In this document: piece by piece, positions 63,865 through 64,000 of the stretch
How the letters are laid out: every line of letters begins with the position of its first letter
Numbering within the stretch: position 1 is the stretch's first letter
Assembly (NCBI GenBank): GCA_016783135.1
Contig: JADHXC010000003.1
Span: 19,292 to 83,291, forward strand
Source of the DNA: Dehalococcoidales bacterium
Lineage (GTDB): Bacteria; Chloroflexota; Dehalococcoidia; Dehalococcoidales; Fen-1064
Length of the DNA stretch: 64,000 bases
Direction of reading: 5' to 3'
Translations under genes and position numbers: made by a program
Notes under the pieces: model-generated
Databases searched by the model: none
What the model was told of the DNA's origin: nothing
Seen by the model: only the letters and a program-made list of their open reading frames with translations

Positions 63865-64000
63865 TCAGTACTCGATGACAGCTAGAATACCACCAGTCTC
63901 GACCACCTGTTGCTCAGATACTCTTATCTCGGTAACCGTCCCGGCTACAGGGGCCATGACGGGATTCTCCATTTTCATGGACTCGATATACAGGAGCACA
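63865..64000 (-). CDS. Biotin carboxyl carrier protein, C-terminal part
   Basis: The last 44 residues of a biotinyl domain, cut by the window edge. The biotinylation motif is ESMKMENPV with the target Lys, followed by PVAGTVTEI and the closing strand GGILAVIEY. It is the first visible gene of the decarboxylase operon on the minus strand. Confidence 0.88.
   Translation of the reverse strand, partial: VLLYIESMKMENPVMAPVAGTVTEIRVSEQQVVETGGILAVIEY

Overview
The window looks like a piece of a Chloroflexota chromosome, most likely Dehalococcoidia-like. This is inference. It rests on bacterial Shine-Dalgarno sites and extended -10 promoters combined with an archaellum operon, a family reported from some Chloroflexota, and an AglB-type oligosaccharyltransferase. 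I see no rRNA, tRNA, CRISPR array, transposase or integrase.

Layout. 1-4.5 kb (visibly more AT-rich): NuoE/NuoF-type flavin and Fe-S subunits between two genes whose near-identical CheY-like receivers are fused to redox or Cys-rich modules. 4.5-16.5 kb: a split MaoC/HadAB-type dehydratase, ACT-malic enzyme, an alkylsulfatase-like metallo-beta-lactamase protein, RDD and PrsW membrane proteins with zinc ribbons, a methyltransferase, a MoxR-DUF58-transglutaminase operon, and a small winged-helix/zinc-ribbon pair. 17-27 kb: a signalling island of three histidine kinases and four response regulators. 27-30 kb: small proteins, repeats, a CheY-like protein, and a zinc-ribbon protein whose N-terminus resembles the FliM/FliN CheY-binding peptide. 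30-42 kb, minus strand: an archaellum operon in archaeal order: receiver, two archaellins, ArlCDE, ArlF-like, ArlG-like, ArlH, two ArlI, ArlJ, and an ArlX-like protein. 42-55.6 kb: a surface-glycan locus (DUF1616, glycosyltransferases, methyltransferases, flippase, CDP-alcohol phosphotransferase, B12-type radical SAM) ending in the AglB/STT3 oligosaccharyltransferase. 56-57.4 kb: a second kinase/receiver pair paralogous to the one at 18-21 kb. 57.5-64 kb: small protein, metallo-hydrolase, ligA, pth, hydroxyacid-oxoacid transhydrogenase-like dehydrogenase, and a sodium-pump decarboxylase beta subunit with the end of its biotin carrier.

How it fits together. The strongest unlisted signal is a promoter element that occurs five times with identical internal spacing (TTTRGTCC, 15 nt, TWAGACCTTAC, 15 nt, ATGMGACAAT). 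It lies upstream of the winged-helix pair, a NarL-type regulator, the hybrid kinase, the CheY/FliM-like pair and the receiver that heads the archaellum operon. It suggests one regulon joining the two-component island to the archaellum. Both archaellins carry two conserved N-glycosylation sequons, and the neighbouring locus encodes a plausible glycan-assembly route and the oligosaccharyltransferase, so a glycosylated bacterial archaellum is a coherent reading. Two features of the archaellum are unusual: tandem intact ArlI ATPases, and an ArlG-like stator protein with a seven-repeat beta-propeller-like insertion.
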